In this document: positions 55,026-64,000 of the stretch, in pieces | Position numbering within the stretch: the stretch's first letter is position 1 | Layout of the letters: the number at the start of each line of letters is the position of its first letter | Assembly: GCF_024171605.1 (NCBI RefSeq) | Contig: NZ_JALKAA010000001.1 | Span: forward strand, 434,001-498,000 | From: Pontibacter sp. HSC-36F09 | Lineage (GTDB): Bacteria > Bacteroidota > Bacteroidia > Cytophagales > Hymenobacteraceae | Direction of reading: 5' to 3' | DNA length: 64,000 nucleotides | Position numbers and translations under genes: made by a program | The notes under the pieces: generated by a model | What the model was told of the DNA's origin: nothing | The model's input: the letters and a program-made list of their open reading frames with translations, nothing else | Database searches by the model: none

Positions 55026-55457
55026 ATGGAGGCGGCAGCGCTATACGTTCGCTTTAAAGAAAACCTGGCCACGATCATCGGAGCCCTGAACAGCAAACTG
55101 GAGGTTCGCTCCATGCCATACAATGTATCTATTCCACTGGAGGTAGATCTACTGGCTGATATCTTGCATTTGCATGGCCTTGAGTTCAAATCTGAAACAG
55201 CTGGAGCAGCCCGCCTAGAGGATTTCACGCGCTGGTTTGAGCAGAACGAGAATACAGTGATGGACACCATGCAGCGTGTCATGGAAGACAAAAAAGCTTA
55301 CATGAAAACGTCGGGAGGTGTGATATTGCAGAAAGAAATGCTGATCCGCAGACTGGAGTTTTTCAACGAAACGGCCCATACCCTGCAGGTAATGATGCGC
55401 CAGCAGCAACTCAACAGCCCGAAACACTTCAAGTACCCTTTCCTACTAAATCAATAG
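55026..55457 (+). CDS. Hypothetical protein
   Basis: 143 residues, soluble and helical (e.g. NENTVMDTMQRVMEDKKAYM; KEMLIRRLEFFNETAHTLQV). No family recognised. It begins MEAAALYVRFKENLATIIGA. A strong hairpin follows the stop, so it is probably a real single-gene unit. Confidence 0.6.
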   Translation: MEAAALYVRFKENLATIIGALNSKLEVRSMPYNVSIPLEVDLLADILHLHGLEFKSETAGAARLEDFTRWFEQNENTVMDTMQRVMEDKKAYMKTSGGVILQKEMLIRRLEFFNETAHTLQVMMRQQQLNSPKHFKYPFLLNQ

Positions 55458-55481
55458 CCAACGGCTATACCTGATAAACTC

Positions 55482-55515
55482 AAAGCGCCCGCAGTCTTAT
55501 ACCTGCGGGCGCTTT
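55482..55515. terminator. Bidirectional terminator
   Basis: AAAGCGCCCGCAG/CTGCGGGCGCTTT perfect 13-bp stem with 8-base loop between convergent genes. Confidence 0.88.
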
Positions 55516-55536
55516 GCTTATTATACCTGGGAGTGC

Positions 55537-56403
55537 TTATTTATTCCGGATAGAGGTATGCCCCTCTTTGGAATGCTCCAGATCAAGCTCACCTTTGGGC
55601 TCTTTCTTCATGCTGGAGTCTGCTTCCTCCCCTACCGGGCCTTTTGCAACCGTGATGCCGCCATCCACCATATAGAGCGCACCCGTCACATACGAGGCTT
55701 CGTCTGAGGCCAGGAAGCAGTAAACGTTCGCGACTTCCTCCGGGCTGCCTCTGCGGCCCATAGGTGTGGCTCCTTTCATGGTCTTTACCATTTTGCCATC
55801 CATCGGGCCGGTGCTCTCATGGGTCCAGGCCGTATCAATCGGCCCCGGGCCCACAATGTTCACCCGCACACCAAACTGCGCTTGCTCCACGGCTAGCCCT
55901 TTCATAAAGGCATGTATAAAACCTTTGGTGCCACCATAGGGCGTGTTCTGGGCTATACCTATCACGCCAGCTTCCGATCCGGCCGACACGATATTTCCTT
56001 TCGTCTTGTGTAGCTCAGGCAGCGCGGCCTTGCTCATGGCAAAAGCTGTCTTGATGTTGTTCTTGATCATGTAGTCCAGCGCTTCCTCCGTGTAGTCCTG
56101 CAGCAGATTCACCTCCGGGAAAACCCCGGCATTATTGACCAGGATGTCGAGTTGACCATATTGCTTTACAGCCAGCTCAACACACGCCTTCGCATTGGCT
56201 GCTGTGGAGATGTCGCCGGTATAGGCGATCGCTTCTCCGCCTTCTTTCTGAATTTCCTTCACCACGTCTTCCACGGGGTCTTCCGGGAAACCTGCTACTA
56301 CGACACGGGCGCCTTCCTGCGCAAATTTCTTGCAGATGGCCTCTCCTATACCTGTTCCGCCGCCCGTTACGATGGCGACTTTGCCTTCCAGTCTGTTTTT
56401 CAT
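55537..56403 (-). CDS. Classical SDR oxidoreductase
   Basis: 288 residues. VAIVTGGGTGIGEAICKKFA at 9-28 is the TGxxxGxG cofactor loop; LDILVNNAGVFPEVNLL is the NNAG motif; NIVSAGSEAG supplies the Ser and YGGTKGFIHAFMKGL the Tyr-x3-Lys. It reduces or oxidises small alcohols and ketones; the glucose-1-dehydrogenase-like family is closest in pattern, substrate unknown. An extended acidic/basic C-terminal tail (DSSMKKEPKGELDLEHSKEG) is longer than usual. Confidence 0.9.
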   Translation of the reverse strand: MKNRLEGKVAIVTGGGTGIGEAICKKFAQEGARVVVAGFPEDPVEDVVKEIQKEGGEAIAYTGDISTAANAKACVELAVKQYGQLDILVNNAGVFPEVNLLQDYTEEALDYMIKNNIKTAFAMSKAALPELHKTKGNIVSAGSEAGVIGIAQNTPYGGTKGFIHAFMKGLAVEQAQFGVRVNIVGPGPIDTAWTHESTGPMDGKMVKTMKGATPMGRRGSPEEVANVYCFLASDEASYVTGALYMVDGGITVAKGPVGEEADSSMKKEPKGELDLEHSKEGHTSIRNK

Positions 56404-56577
56404 AGATCAATGGTTAAAGTTTTTAGCACATACATTGTATCATCCTATAACGGCCGCAACTCCTGGTCGGTTAGTACTTAATGGGGTAGCAAAGATTATA
56501 CTTACATTTTTGACTGAATAGCGTATGACAGACAAAGCAGGAGAGGCAACGATCCATCTGTTCCATTAAAACGAAAC

Positions 56578-57213
56578 ATGTCCATGAGCTTTTTATACAA
56601 TACCCTGCCGGATGCTTTTGATGAACAACTAGAGACAGACCACTTGGTCATCAGGCCCTATGCAGAAGGAGACGAGCAGGAGTTTATGCGTGTTATCCAT
56701 GAGGATACATCAGCCCTGAGCCCGGCCTTTACCGGAAGGGTGGCCAGCGTGCGTGTATTGGAGGATGCCCGCACCCAGCTGGCCCAGTTGCGCACTGACT
56801 GGGATAACCGCAAGCAATTTGATTTTGGTGTATGGCTTCGGGAGAGCAACACGTATATTGGCGATATCACACTCAAAAACATAGATCGGTCCGTGCCAAA
56901 AGCGGAGGCTGCCTTATACTTCACCAGCTGGTCCGAAATGCTGGACCTGGCGCAGGAGGCTTTCAGGGCGGTGCTGCACTTTGCATTTGAGGACTTGAAA
57001 CTCAACAAGGTATACATGCGCTGCACACAGTATAATAATGTGTGCGCCCAGTTGGCCGAGAGCTGTGGCTTTGTGAAAGAAGGTGTGCTGCGAAGCGACT
57101 TCAGGGGTGCCGACTCCGAGGAGCTTCTGGACCTGAGCTACTACGGCATGACCCGCGATGACTACGAGCAGGCAACCCAGCTTAAGCAGAGAGATTCTCA
57201 GGAAGCGGTTTAA
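56578..57213 (+). CDS. GNAT-family N-acetyltransferase (RimJ/RimL-like)
   Basis: 211 residues. TDHLVIRPYAEGDEQEFMRV is the typical RimJ/RimL start, FGVWLRESNTYIGDITLKNI is the beta-4 region, and VLHFAFEDLKLNKVYMRCTQ then NNVCAQLAESCGFVKEGVLR give the acetyl-CoA and 'ENxAS' features. It acetylates an N-terminal amine or other acceptor, unknown. Single gene, divergent from the SDR. Its stop lies 6 bases from the convergent gene's stop. Confidence 0.88.
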   Translation: MSMSFLYNTLPDAFDEQLETDHLVIRPYAEGDEQEFMRVIHEDTSALSPAFTGRVASVRVLEDARTQLAQLRTDWDNRKQFDFGVWLRESNTYIGDITLKNIDRSVPKAEAALYFTSWSEMLDLAQEAFRAVLHFAFEDLKLNKVYMRCTQYNNVCAQLAESCGFVKEGVLRSDFRGADSEELLDLSYYGMTRDDYEQATQLKQRDSQEAV

Positions 57214-57219
57214 CTACCT

Positions 57220-58368
57220 TTACTTACGTGGTTTCCCGACAAAAAAATCGGTATCGAACGTCAGGTAGATTGCGTTCGAAAACTCCAGTTTCGGATCATC
57301 CAGGTCGACCACAGGCTCCAGGCGCAGCGTCAGGTATAGATCTTCCATTATCTCGATGTCCTTCATCAGACGGAGGATCAGCAGGTGCCGGTCTTCCTGT
57401 ATGTAGTCGGGGTCTTTGTAAGTCGTGGAAGCCGACTGAAATAACTTGCCGCCCAGTTCAGTAATATACCCGTCGCCACGCCAATAACTCAGCATCACAT
57501 CCTGGTACCTGGTATCTATACCTGCATTCAGGTAAATAGCACCGCCCTTTGTGAAAGGCAGTTGAAACGTGTTGGAGAAATCGTTGAAGCCAAGTAGATA
57601 ATTTTTGGTGTATACCCGGTGAAGTATGCGGTGCGGCAGTTGTCGCTCCAGCTCAAAGCCTACTGCGGCGTTGAACACCGTGAGCAGCGGCAAGGGTGAA
57701 CTGTCGATCTGCCCGCCTTTGTGCTGCGCCGTGAACTGCACAGGTATAGCCAGGCGCAGGGTATCGCCTTCCACCCTGCCGGGTTTGTTAAGCAGGCGTA
57801 TGGCCGAGCTGATGCCACCGGCCACTTCTTCCCGCACCGGGTCAGCCGGGTAAATCATTTTGCTCCAGTCGATCCAGGCGTCCAATTTAACCCGATGGGT
57901 ATTCAGCAAAAACTGCAGTCCATTCTCCAGCCGGTCGTTGATCACCCGCTCAAAATCGTAGAGCGGCTCCACGTAACCATGGCTCACGTTGCCCTCTAAC
58001 GTACCAAACACAAAAGCCCAGTTTTCCTGCTGCCATTTTACTGTGAAGGTTGGCTGAAAGTCCTGGTAGCCTGAACTACCGAAGTCCTTCCAAAGGAGGG
58101 CGCCCGCATCGATCCGCACCGAAGCGGACGGGTAATAACTTACCCGGGGCAACAGATGATAGCCAAATAAGGTATAACCATCGGCAATCTTGTTGAAGTA
58201 CTCGTTGTTTTTAGAGAAGCCAAAAGCGTGCAGGCCAATTCTAATCTGATTAGCATTTCCAGGTTTAACAGGTATAGCCAGCTTCAGTGCAGCGTTGTTT
58301 AGCTGGCTATACCCTAAATGGCTGTATAGCACAGCAAACACACAAAATAAAAGCCTGAAATATCTCAT
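57220..58368 (-). CDS. Putative outer-membrane beta-barrel protein
   Basis: 382 residues from ATG 58368. Signal peptide MRYFRLLFCVFAVLYSHLGY (cleavage after SQ likely), then alternating beta-like blocks (GLHAFGFSKNNEYFNKIADG; AFVFGTLEGNVSHGYVEPLY; YLTLRLEPVVDLDDPKLEFS) and a final AIYLTFDTDFFVGKPRK. No family named; barrel nature is inference from pattern. A long leader (27 residues) precedes the chosen start in the frame. Confidence 0.7.
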   Translation of the reverse strand: MRYFRLLFCVFAVLYSHLGYSQLNNAALKLAIPVKPGNANQIRIGLHAFGFSKNNEYFNKIADGYTLFGYHLLPRVSYYPSASVRIDAGALLWKDFGSSGYQDFQPTFTVKWQQENWAFVFGTLEGNVSHGYVEPLYDFERVINDRLENGLQFLLNTHRVKLDAWIDWSKMIYPADPVREEVAGGISSAIRLLNKPGRVEGDTLRLAIPVQFTAQHKGGQIDSSPLPLLTVFNAAVGFELERQLPHRILHRVYTKNYLLGFNDFSNTFQLPFTKGGAIYLNAGIDTRYQDVMLSYWRGDGYITELGGKLFQSASTTYKDPDYIQEDRHLLILRLMKDIEIMEDLYLTLRLEPVVDLDDPKLEFSNAIYLTFDTDFFVGKPRK

Positions 58369-58528
58369 AAAAAAGCGTGTAGGATGGCACAAAATTGCCA
58401 CTATGTATGTTGTAACAAGACGGCCATAATCAACTAAAATATTTAGCAAAATACCTGCTACTTTTTTTGCAAATTGATTTTGAACGTCGTAATTTCACAT
58501 CAATATAAAGCTATTTAATTAAACACAC

Positions 58529-59572
58529 ATGAGCGTAAGCAACGAAAAACTAAAAGCCCTGCAGCTGACGATAGACAAGCTTGACAAGACTTACGGTAAA
58601 GGTACTGTAATGAAGTTGAGCGACAACAAAGTGGAAGACATTCCGGCTATCTCTACCGGCTCGCTAGGACTTGACATTGCTTTAGGAATTGGCGGTTTAC
58701 CGCGCGGCCGTGTCATCGAAATCTACGGTCCTGAATCGTCTGGTAAAACCACGCTTACCATGCATGCTATTGCAGAGGCGCAGCGCGCCGGTGGCCTGGC
58801 CGCCTTTATCGACGCAGAGCACGCATTTGACAAGGCATATGCCGAAAAACTTGGAATAGACACGGAGAACCTCCTGATCTCGCAGCCCGACAACGGTGAG
58901 CAGGCCCTGGAGATTGCCGATCACCTGATCCGCTCCGGTGCGATCGATATTATTGTAATTGACTCTGTGGCCGCACTGGTACCGAAAGGCGAACTGGAAG
59001 GCGACATGGGTGACAGCAAAATGGGTCTTCAGGCTCGTTTGATGTCGCAGGCATTGCGTAAGCTAACCGGTACGATCAACAAGACTGGCTGCTGCTGTAT
59101 CTTCATCAACCAGCTTCGTGAGAAGATCGGTGTGATGTTCGGTAACCCGGAAACAACTACTGGTGGTAACGCCTTGAAGTTCTACGCTTCTGTGCGTCTG
59201 GACATCCGTCGTATTGGCCAGATCAAAGAGTCTGCTGACAATATTACAGGTAACCGTACCCGCGTGAAGGTGGTAAAAAACAAAGTAGCGCCTCCGTTCA
59301 AAGTAGTTGAGTTCGACATCATGTATGGCGAAGGTATCTCTAAAGTAGGTGAGATTCTGGACTTGGGCGTTGAGTTAGGTGTAGTACAGAAATCTGGTTC
59401 ATGGTTCTCTTACAACGGCGACAAACTGGGCCAAGGCCGTGATGGCGTTAAGCAGATCCTGCTTGACAACCCGGAATTGCAGGAGGAGATCGAACTTAAG
59501 ATCAGAGCAATTGTGAAAGGCGAGCCTGAGAAGGTGGCCGCAGCATTGGAAGATCTGAGCGGCGCGGAATGA
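58529..59572 (+). CDS. recA: Recombinase RecA
   Basis: 347 residues. [20 protein letters not shown] (P-loop), [20 protein letters not shown] (the RecA signature region) and the MAW/ATP-binding blocks ([20 protein letters not shown]) are intact. It forms filaments for homologous recombination and SOS induction. It carries no AGGTATA word. Single gene ending at a strong hairpin; the spacer before it has an imperfect TTTG/TAATTTCA promoter. Confidence 0.99.
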   Translation: MSVSNEKLKALQLTIDKLDKTYGKGTVMKLSDNKVEDIPAISTGSLGLDIALGIGGLPRGRVIEIYGPESSGKTTLTMHAIAEAQRAGGLAAFIDAEHAFDKAYAEKLGIDTENLLISQPDNGEQALEIADHLIRSGAIDIIVIDSVAALVPKGELEGDMGDSKMGLQARLMSQALRKLTGTINKTGCCCIFINQLREKIGVMFGNPETTTGGNALKFYASVRLDIRRIGQIKESADNITGNRTRVKVVKNKVAPPFKVVEFDIMYGEGISKVGEILDLGVELGVVQKSGSWFSYNGDKLGQGRDGVKQILLDNPELQEEIELKIRAIVKGEPEKVAAALEDLSGAE

Positions 59573-59600
59573 ACATTATTCCCAACTAACAAATAATCAG

Positions 59601-59629
59601 AAAGGTGCTACACAGTGTAGCACCTTTTT
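59601..59629 (+). terminator. Terminator after recA
   Basis: AAAGGTGCTACAC/GTGTAGCACCTTT palindrome followed by TT; 28 bases past the stop. Confidence 0.85.
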
Positions 59630-59747
59630 GCATTTTAAGTTGTTGGTAGTGTGAAGACAACTTATTATCTTTAGAGTAAGGGCCCGCAGTTGGTATAATA
59701 GTTGATATTGGAGATACTATAAAAACACTGTAAGTCTGAAACTGTTT

Positions 59748-60560
59748 ATGAAGAAGATTTTTCCAGCGATAATATTGGCCATTATGGTGCTCTCTGGCTT
59801 TGCAGCCAAAGAGTCACTTCGCACTATCCCTAACGAAAGCTTTAGTGCAGGCGAACTGCTTAAATATAAAGTACACTACGGCCCGATAACGGCAGCCGAA
59901 GCTGTAATCGATATCGCACCTAACTTGCACCGCGTCAACGATAGGCCGACCTACAAAGCCACCGTGTATGGCAAGACCAGCAGTTCATTCGACCTGTTCA
60001 TCAAAATTCGTAATACTTACCAGTCTTACATTGATACAGCTGCCATTCTGCCGCACCGCTCTTTCCGCAACATTGAGGAAGGCAGCTACCGCAAGCGCGA
60101 AACCGTGGACTTTAACCACTTCACAAACACAGCGCAGGTAGAATCAAAGAAAAAGAACAGAGACAAGAAGAAAAGCAGCCATAAGATTCCCTCCGGCGCT
60201 CAGGATATTGTGAGCGGGTTTTATTACCTGCGCACCCTCGATTACGACCGCTATAAGCCGGGCGACAAGTTTATAGTCAAAGGATTCTTCGATGAGGAGG
60301 CATTCGACATGGTAGTCACTTACCAGGGCCGCGAAACGATCAGCACCAAGGCCGGTTCTTTTAGAGCGATCAAACTAGTGCCACGTATGCCAAAAAACAA
60401 GCTGTTTAATGGTGAGGATGCTATTACCGTATACCTCTCTGATGACAAAAACAAGATACCGGTACTGATCTCCGCTAATATGTTTGTGGGATCTGTAAAA
60501 GTTGACCTGTACGAACACCGGAATCTGAAGCATAAACCTGCCCTTGTGGCACAGAAATAA
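59748..60560 (+). CDS. DUF3108 family periplasmic protein
   Basis: 270 residues. Signal peptide MKKIFPAIILAIMVLSGFAA, then the family start SFSAGELLKYKVHYGPITAA and the block PGDKFIVKGFFDEEAFDMVV. DUF3108 proteins are secreted with a jelly-roll-like fold; function unknown. A basic stretch KKKNRDKKKSSHK at about 140-152 is unusual. Single gene. Confidence 0.85.
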   Translation: MKKIFPAIILAIMVLSGFAAKESLRTIPNESFSAGELLKYKVHYGPITAAEAVIDIAPNLHRVNDRPTYKATVYGKTSSSFDLFIKIRNTYQSYIDTAAILPHRSFRNIEEGSYRKRETVDFNHFTNTAQVESKKKNRDKKKSSHKIPSGAQDIVSGFYYLRTLDYDRYKPGDKFIVKGFFDEEAFDMVVTYQGRETISTKAGSFRAIKLVPRMPKNKLFNGEDAITVYLSDDKNKIPVLISANMFVGSVKVDLYEHRNLKHKPALVAQK

Positions 60561-60664
60561 GAGAATAAACCAGCTTAGACAGCTGGTTTTTCTTTTGCCA
60601 AAAAGCCAATGTTAAGAAAATATTATGATTTGACCGCCAGCTGCTTCTATACCTTCCGGAATGG

Positions 60665-60672
60665 TATCTTTG
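60665..60672 (+). promoter_or_regulatory. Probable -7 promoter box for the two-component operon
   Basis: TATCTTTG matches TAnnTTTG, 21 bases before the response-regulator start; no clear -33 box. Confidence 0.4.
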
Positions 60673-60693
60673 TATTGAAATGGAGGGCACTGA

Positions 60694-61452
60694 ATGGCTT
60701 CCGACAATAGTTATACCGACCTGTTAGTAAAGGCGGAACAACCTAATCCTAAAAACGTGCTGACACCGAACCAAGCCCATTATAAAATACTGGTAGTTGA
60801 CGATGACCCGGATATCGTAGAGCTGCTGCAATATAACCTGGCCCGCGAAGGCTACGACGTCGCCCAGGCCGACAATGGCAAAAAGGCGATAGAGGTAGCG
60901 AATACTTTTAAGCCTGACGTGATCCTGATGGATGTGATGATGCCGGTATTGGACGGGATAGCCGCCTGCCGCCAACTGCGCGAAGAGCAGGATTTCCGTC
61001 ATACACACATCGTTTTTCTCACCGCCCGATCAGAAGAGTTCTCAGAAGTAGCCGCTTTCGACGCCGGTGCTGATGATTTTATCACAAAACCTATTAAGCC
61101 ACGTGCCCTGCTCAGCCGTCTGGCAGCCTACGCCCGTCGCGATGCGCAGCAGGAAGAACAAGAGCAGGTGATCGAGATAGGTGGTTTGAGGATAGACCGC
61201 ACCAGTTTTGCCGTGTACAAAGGCGAGGAGAAGATCACGCTTCCGAAAAAAGAATTTGAATTACTGGCCTTTCTGGCAGCTACTCCAAACAAGGTATTTA
61301 CACGCGAAGAGCTACTCAACAACGTGTGGGGAAGCGACGTGTATGTGATCGCCCGCACCGTGGATGTACACATCCGGAAAGTGCGTGAAAAGATAGGCGA
61401 AGACAAGATCAGGACCATCAAGGGTGTTGGCTATAAGTTTAACACTGACTAA
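60694..61452 (+). CDS. PhoB/OmpR-type response regulator
   Basis: 252 residues with an N-terminal extension of about 28. Receiver domain at about 30-145: ILVVDDDPDIVELLQYNLAR, phospho-Asp in DVILMDVMMPVLDG, Lys in DFITKPIKP. Winged-helix DNA-binding domain at about 155-250 (LPKKEFELLAFLAATPNKVF; GSDVYVIARTVDVHIRKVRE). It is phosphorylated by the kinase 3 bases downstream and controls transcription. Pattern resembles PhoB (phosphate), but the signal is not proven. Confidence 0.93.
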   Translation: MASDNSYTDLLVKAEQPNPKNVLTPNQAHYKILVVDDDPDIVELLQYNLAREGYDVAQADNGKKAIEVANTFKPDVILMDVMMPVLDGIAACRQLREEQDFRHTHIVFLTARSEEFSEVAAFDAGADDFITKPIKPRALLSRLAAYARRDAQQEEQEQVIEIGGLRIDRTSFAVYKGEEKITLPKKEFELLAFLAATPNKVFTREELLNNVWGSDVYVIARTVDVHIRKVREKIGEDKIRTIKGVGYKFNTD

Positions 61453-61455
61453 AAC

Positions 61456-62499
61456 ATGAATTTAAACTCCCGTACGCTTGCCCTTTTAATATCCCTGGCA
61501 GTGGCCCTTGTGCTCACTGCCTTTTTGGCTTTAGCCAGCTACTTTTCCTCACGGGGTTTAATGGCGGCGCTTGTACTGGTTTTCATCTGCTGTTTCCTGC
61601 TGATCTATTTTTCGTACGAGGCGCTTGTATTCCGTGAAATCAAAAACTTGTACTCCAGCCTGGAGAAAATAAAGAAGCAGGAGTACCGCAAAGCAGAGGG
61701 CCGTTCTCTGTTTACGGCCGACCCGCTCCGGAAAATAAAAGACGACATCTTCCTTATTGCCGAGCGTAAGCAGCAAGAGATTGACGAACTCCGACACCTG
61801 CAAGTGATGCGACGCGAATTTCTGGCCGACGTATCGCACGAGCTCAAGACCCCGATCTTCGCCGCGCAGGGCTTCATCCACACACTGCTCGACGGCGCCG
61901 TGGACGACCCTAATGTGCGTGACAAGTTTTTACAGAAAGCAGCCAACAGCCTCGACGGACTTGATACCCTGGTGCAGGACCTGATCAGCATCTCGCAGTT
62001 CGAGAAGGGCGTTGTAAGGATGGAGAAGCAGGACTTTGACGCTGTGCAACTGGTGCGGGAAGTTTTTGAGCAGTTGGAGCAAAAAGCCAATAAAAGCCAG
62101 ACGAAACTGCATCTGTTGGATGTAAACCCCGGCGAGAAAGTTATGATCCATGCCGACCCTAATCGTATTCGTCAGGTATTCATCAACCTGGTGGACAATG
62201 CCATCAAATACGGTCACGAAGGGGGCAATATCTGGGTTTCGTTTACGGAAGGGCGCAAGCGCTTTACCATTACTGTAAAAGACGATGGCCCGGGCATAGC
62301 CCAGGAGCACATCAACCGCATATTCGAGCGCTTCTACCGCATCGACAAGAGCCGTTCCCGCGACAAAGGCGGCTCCGGCCTCGGCCTAGCCATTTCCAAG
62401 CACATCATCGAAGCCCACCGCTCCTTCATCGCCGTCAAAAGCGAGCTGGATAAGGGCACAATGCTACGGTTTAAATTGCTCAAGGCGAAGGTTGGTTAA
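61456..62499 (+). CDS. PhoR-like sensor histidine kinase
   Basis: 347 residues. Two membrane helices (about 7-28 and 33-54), a short linker, then the HisKA domain with ADVSHELKTPIFAAQGFIHT (His in SHELKTP) and a HATPase domain with NLVDNAIKYGHEGGNIWVSF, VKDDGPGIAQEHINRIFERF and GGSGLGLAISKHIIEAHRS. There is no large periplasmic sensor domain, so it senses through the membrane or a partner. Cotranscribed with the response regulator. Confidence 0.93.
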   Translation: MNLNSRTLALLISLAVALVLTAFLALASYFSSRGLMAALVLVFICCFLLIYFSYEALVFREIKNLYSSLEKIKKQEYRKAEGRSLFTADPLRKIKDDIFLIAERKQQEIDELRHLQVMRREFLADVSHELKTPIFAAQGFIHTLLDGAVDDPNVRDKFLQKAANSLDGLDTLVQDLISISQFEKGVVRMEKQDFDAVQLVREVFEQLEQKANKSQTKLHLLDVNPGEKVMIHADPNRIRQVFINLVDNAIKYGHEGGNIWVSFTEGRKRFTITVKDDGPGIAQEHINRIFERFYRIDKSRSRDKGGSGLGLAISKHIIEAHRSFIAVKSELDKGTMLRFKLLKAKVG

Positions 62500-62738
62500 T
62501 TGAATCGTTAAATTGTTGATGGTTAAATTGTTGAAATCTCAAAACGATTGGGAGGTATAACTTTGGACGATGTTACTGATAGAAAAAGAATAGCCGAGGC
62601 TATACCATATCAATCTCCAAACAATTAACAATTTAGCCATTTAACAATTTAACCCTCAACCATCCAACCATAATTATAAGTATCTTTGCGGGCCGTGTGG
62701 CTAAGGTATAGCTGCGCGCATTAACGATACAGTACAGC
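62500..62738. repeat. Gap with inverted AAATTGTT repeats and a -7 box
   Basis: GGTTAAATTGTT (62521-62532) pairs perfectly with AACAATTTAACC (62643-62654), 110 bases apart; other copies (TCGTTAAATTGTTGA and CAATTAACAATTTAGCC) flank them. TATCTTTG at 62681-62688 is a probable -7 box for the RluA gene. Confidence 0.6.
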
Positions 62739-63452
62739 ATGAAATACCCGGTTTTTAAAGACCTGATCATATTTGAGAACGAGGACTTTCTGGTGGTGAA
62801 CAAGCCCCCTTTTCTGGCCACGCTCGAAGACCGCACTCCGAACACGACTAACCTGCTCAAGCTTGCCAAGCAGCACGACCCGAATCTGCAGGCCTGCCAC
62901 CGCCTCGACAAAGACACGTCGGGCTGCCTGGTGTTTGCCAAAAACCCGGAGGCCTATCGACACGTGTCGATGCAGTTTGAGCACCGCGAGGTATACAAGG
63001 TATACCATGCCGTGGCCTGGGGTACACACAAGTTCGAAGACCACCTGGTGAACCGCTCGATATTGGCAGGCGCTAAAGGCGTAGCCAAACTCACGCCGCA
63101 GGGCAAGCCTGCTGAAACCTATTTCACAACGCTGGAGAACTACAGTCGCCATACCTTGCTGGAATGCATGCCCGTAACGGGTCGTCTGCACCAGATTCGG
63201 GTGCACCTGGCCTTTTTGGGAGCGCCGATTGTGGGCGATAAACTGTATGGCGGCGAAGATCTATTCCTGAGCACGCTGAAGCGTAAGTTCAACCTGAAGC
63301 AGCAGACCGAGGAGCAGCCGCTTATCAAACGCTTTGCACTGCATTCGCACGCCATCGGCTTTAGGCTGATGAACGAGGAGCCGATCAAAATAGAAGCGCC
63401 ATACCCGAAAGACATGGCCGTGCTGATCAAGCAACTCCGGCAGTACAACTAG
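62739..63452 (+). CDS. RluA-family pseudouridine synthase
   Basis: 237 residues. CHRLDKDTSGCLVFAKNPEA at about 53-72 holds the catalytic Asp (RLDxxTSG); LLECMPVTGRLHQIRVHLAF and FALHSHAIGF are the other family blocks. No S4 domain precedes it. It isomerises uridine in rRNA or tRNA; the target is not determined. It has a likely own promoter and terminator. Confidence 0.93.
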   Translation: MKYPVFKDLIIFENEDFLVVNKPPFLATLEDRTPNTTNLLKLAKQHDPNLQACHRLDKDTSGCLVFAKNPEAYRHVSMQFEHREVYKVYHAVAWGTHKFEDHLVNRSILAGAKGVAKLTPQGKPAETYFTTLENYSRHTLLECMPVTGRLHQIRVHLAFLGAPIVGDKLYGGEDLFLSTLKRKFNLKQQTEEQPLIKRFALHSHAIGFRLMNEEPIKIEAPYPKDMAVLIKQLRQYN

Positions 63453-63462
63453 AGTATAAAAC

Positions 63463-63497
63463 AAAGGGGCCTGATGCGATATCAGTCCCCTTTTTGC
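63463..63497. terminator. Terminator between the RluA gene and the oxidoreductase
   Basis: AAAGGGG-C-CTGAT/ATCAG-T-CCCCTTT stem with one mismatch, 5-base loop and TTT; serves both convergent genes. Confidence 0.8.
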
Positions 63498-63517
63498 TTT
63501 TACAAGGTATAGCCTCT

Positions 63518-64000
63518 CTAACTCACCCGCAGCACAATCTTCCCGATGTTCTTGTTGGCCTCCATGTAGCGGTGCGCCTCGGCTACGTCCGCCCAGTCGA
63601 ATACAGAGTCCACCACAGGCTTGATCGTGCCGTTCTCAAATAAAGGCATAGCGAAGGCTGCCATGTCCTGCGTGAGTTTGATCTGGTAGTCGCGTGTGCG
63701 GGAGCGCAGGGTGGAGCCCTTAACTTGCAGGCGCTTGACCAGGATCTGCCGCAGATCGACGTCCTCTACCTTGCCCCCTCCCATAGTAGCCAGCAGCACC
63801 AGCCGTCCGTCCAGGCGCAGGCACTCGATGTTTTGCTTGAAGTAAGGCCCGGCGATAAAGTCCACGATCAGGTCTACCCCTTCTGAATTGGTATAGGCCA
63901 GCACTTCATCCTCAAAAGGCACTTCTTTGTAGTTGATGGCTTTGTGGGCACCCAGGTCCAGGCAAGCCTGCACTTTTTTCTCAGAAGCCGTTACCAGCAC
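63518..64000 (-). CDS. Zinc-type/quinone oxidoreductase (partial, N-terminus beyond window)
   Basis: The last 160 residues of a medium-chain dehydrogenase run off the window's right edge. LVTASEKKVQACLDLGAHKA and GVDLIVDFIAGPYFKQNIEC are the NADPH-binding half of the quinone oxidoreductase (QOR/TP53I3-like) group, and RLVLLATMGGGK and the end IGKIVLRVS are typical. It would reduce quinones with NADPH. The start, and any zinc site, lie outside the window. Confidence 0.85.
   Translation of the reverse strand: MLVTASEKKVQACLDLGAHKAINYKEVPFEDEVLAYTNSEGVDLIVDFIAGPYFKQNIECLRLDGRLVLLATMGGGKVEDVDLRQILVKRLQVKGSTLRSRTRDYQIKLTQDMAAFAMPLFENGTIKPVVDSVFDWADVAEAHRYMEANKNIGKIVLRVS

Overview
The window is chromosomal DNA from a member of the Bacteroidota, most likely a cytophagalean of the Pontibacter/Hymenobacteraceae type. 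The phylum call rests on several signals. SecD and SecF are fused. The L31 protein is the zinc-free type B form. A CarboxypepD_reg-type TonB receptor, a BatD protein and paired SurA-like foldases are present. The promoter under a TPP riboswitch has the TTTG-N20-TAnnTTTG form typical of the phylum. The genus guess is recall-based. No rRNA, tRNA, CRISPR array, prophage or transposase was seen, so this is mostly core chromosome with a few accessory spots.

Layout. 1-6.0 kb: a partial NmrA-like reductase, a lipoprotein and a 1,318-residue superfamily 1 helicase. 6-13.5 kb: a membrane protein, a lipoprotein hydrolase, a Nudix enzyme, a HhH protein downstream of an NSS transporter with a 53-residue small subunit, an RmlD-like reductase and a cyclophilin. 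13.6-20.7 kb: housekeeping genes (hemC, holB, a GlmU-like enzyme, rpmE2, a PyrR-like PRTase, rdgB, udk, an RCK protein). 20.7-33 kb: a small secreted protein, secDF, an Nfu protein, two cation/proton antiporters, an unknown protein, a second copy of the small secreted protein, aroC-batD and queG. 33.8-35.1 kb: an AT-rich island with a lone phage-type antirepressor. 35-45 kb: ruvB, a PLD nuclease, a glutaryl-CoA dehydrogenase-like gene, a 205-bp inverted-repeat element, and a vitamin-related stretch (TPP riboswitch plus TonB receptor, aldose-epimerase-like enzyme, NadR-like kinase, PnuC-family transporter). 45-55 kb: guaB, a SpoIIE phosphatase/STAS/anti-sigma-kinase partner-switching module, two parvulin chaperones (one with an OmpA domain) and a MoxR ATPase. 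55-64 kb: an SDR, a GNAT enzyme, a putative outer-membrane protein, recA, a DUF3108 protein, a PhoB/PhoR-like two-component system, an RluA-type enzyme and a partial quinone oxidoreductase.

The most striking non-gene signal is the short word AGGTATA/TATACCT. By eye I counted about 140 copies on the two strands together, against roughly 8 expected for a random 7-mer. It occurs inside genes (often as the codons for Leu-Tyr-Leu) and between them, yet is nearly absent from secDF, recA and the NSS transporter. It behaves like a genome-wide signature word comparable to cyanobacterial HIP1. Other unexplained items are the paired small secreted proteins with a shared C-terminal motif, a perfect 20-bp inverted repeat spanning the start codon of the NadR-like kinase, and the 205-bp inverted-repeat element.
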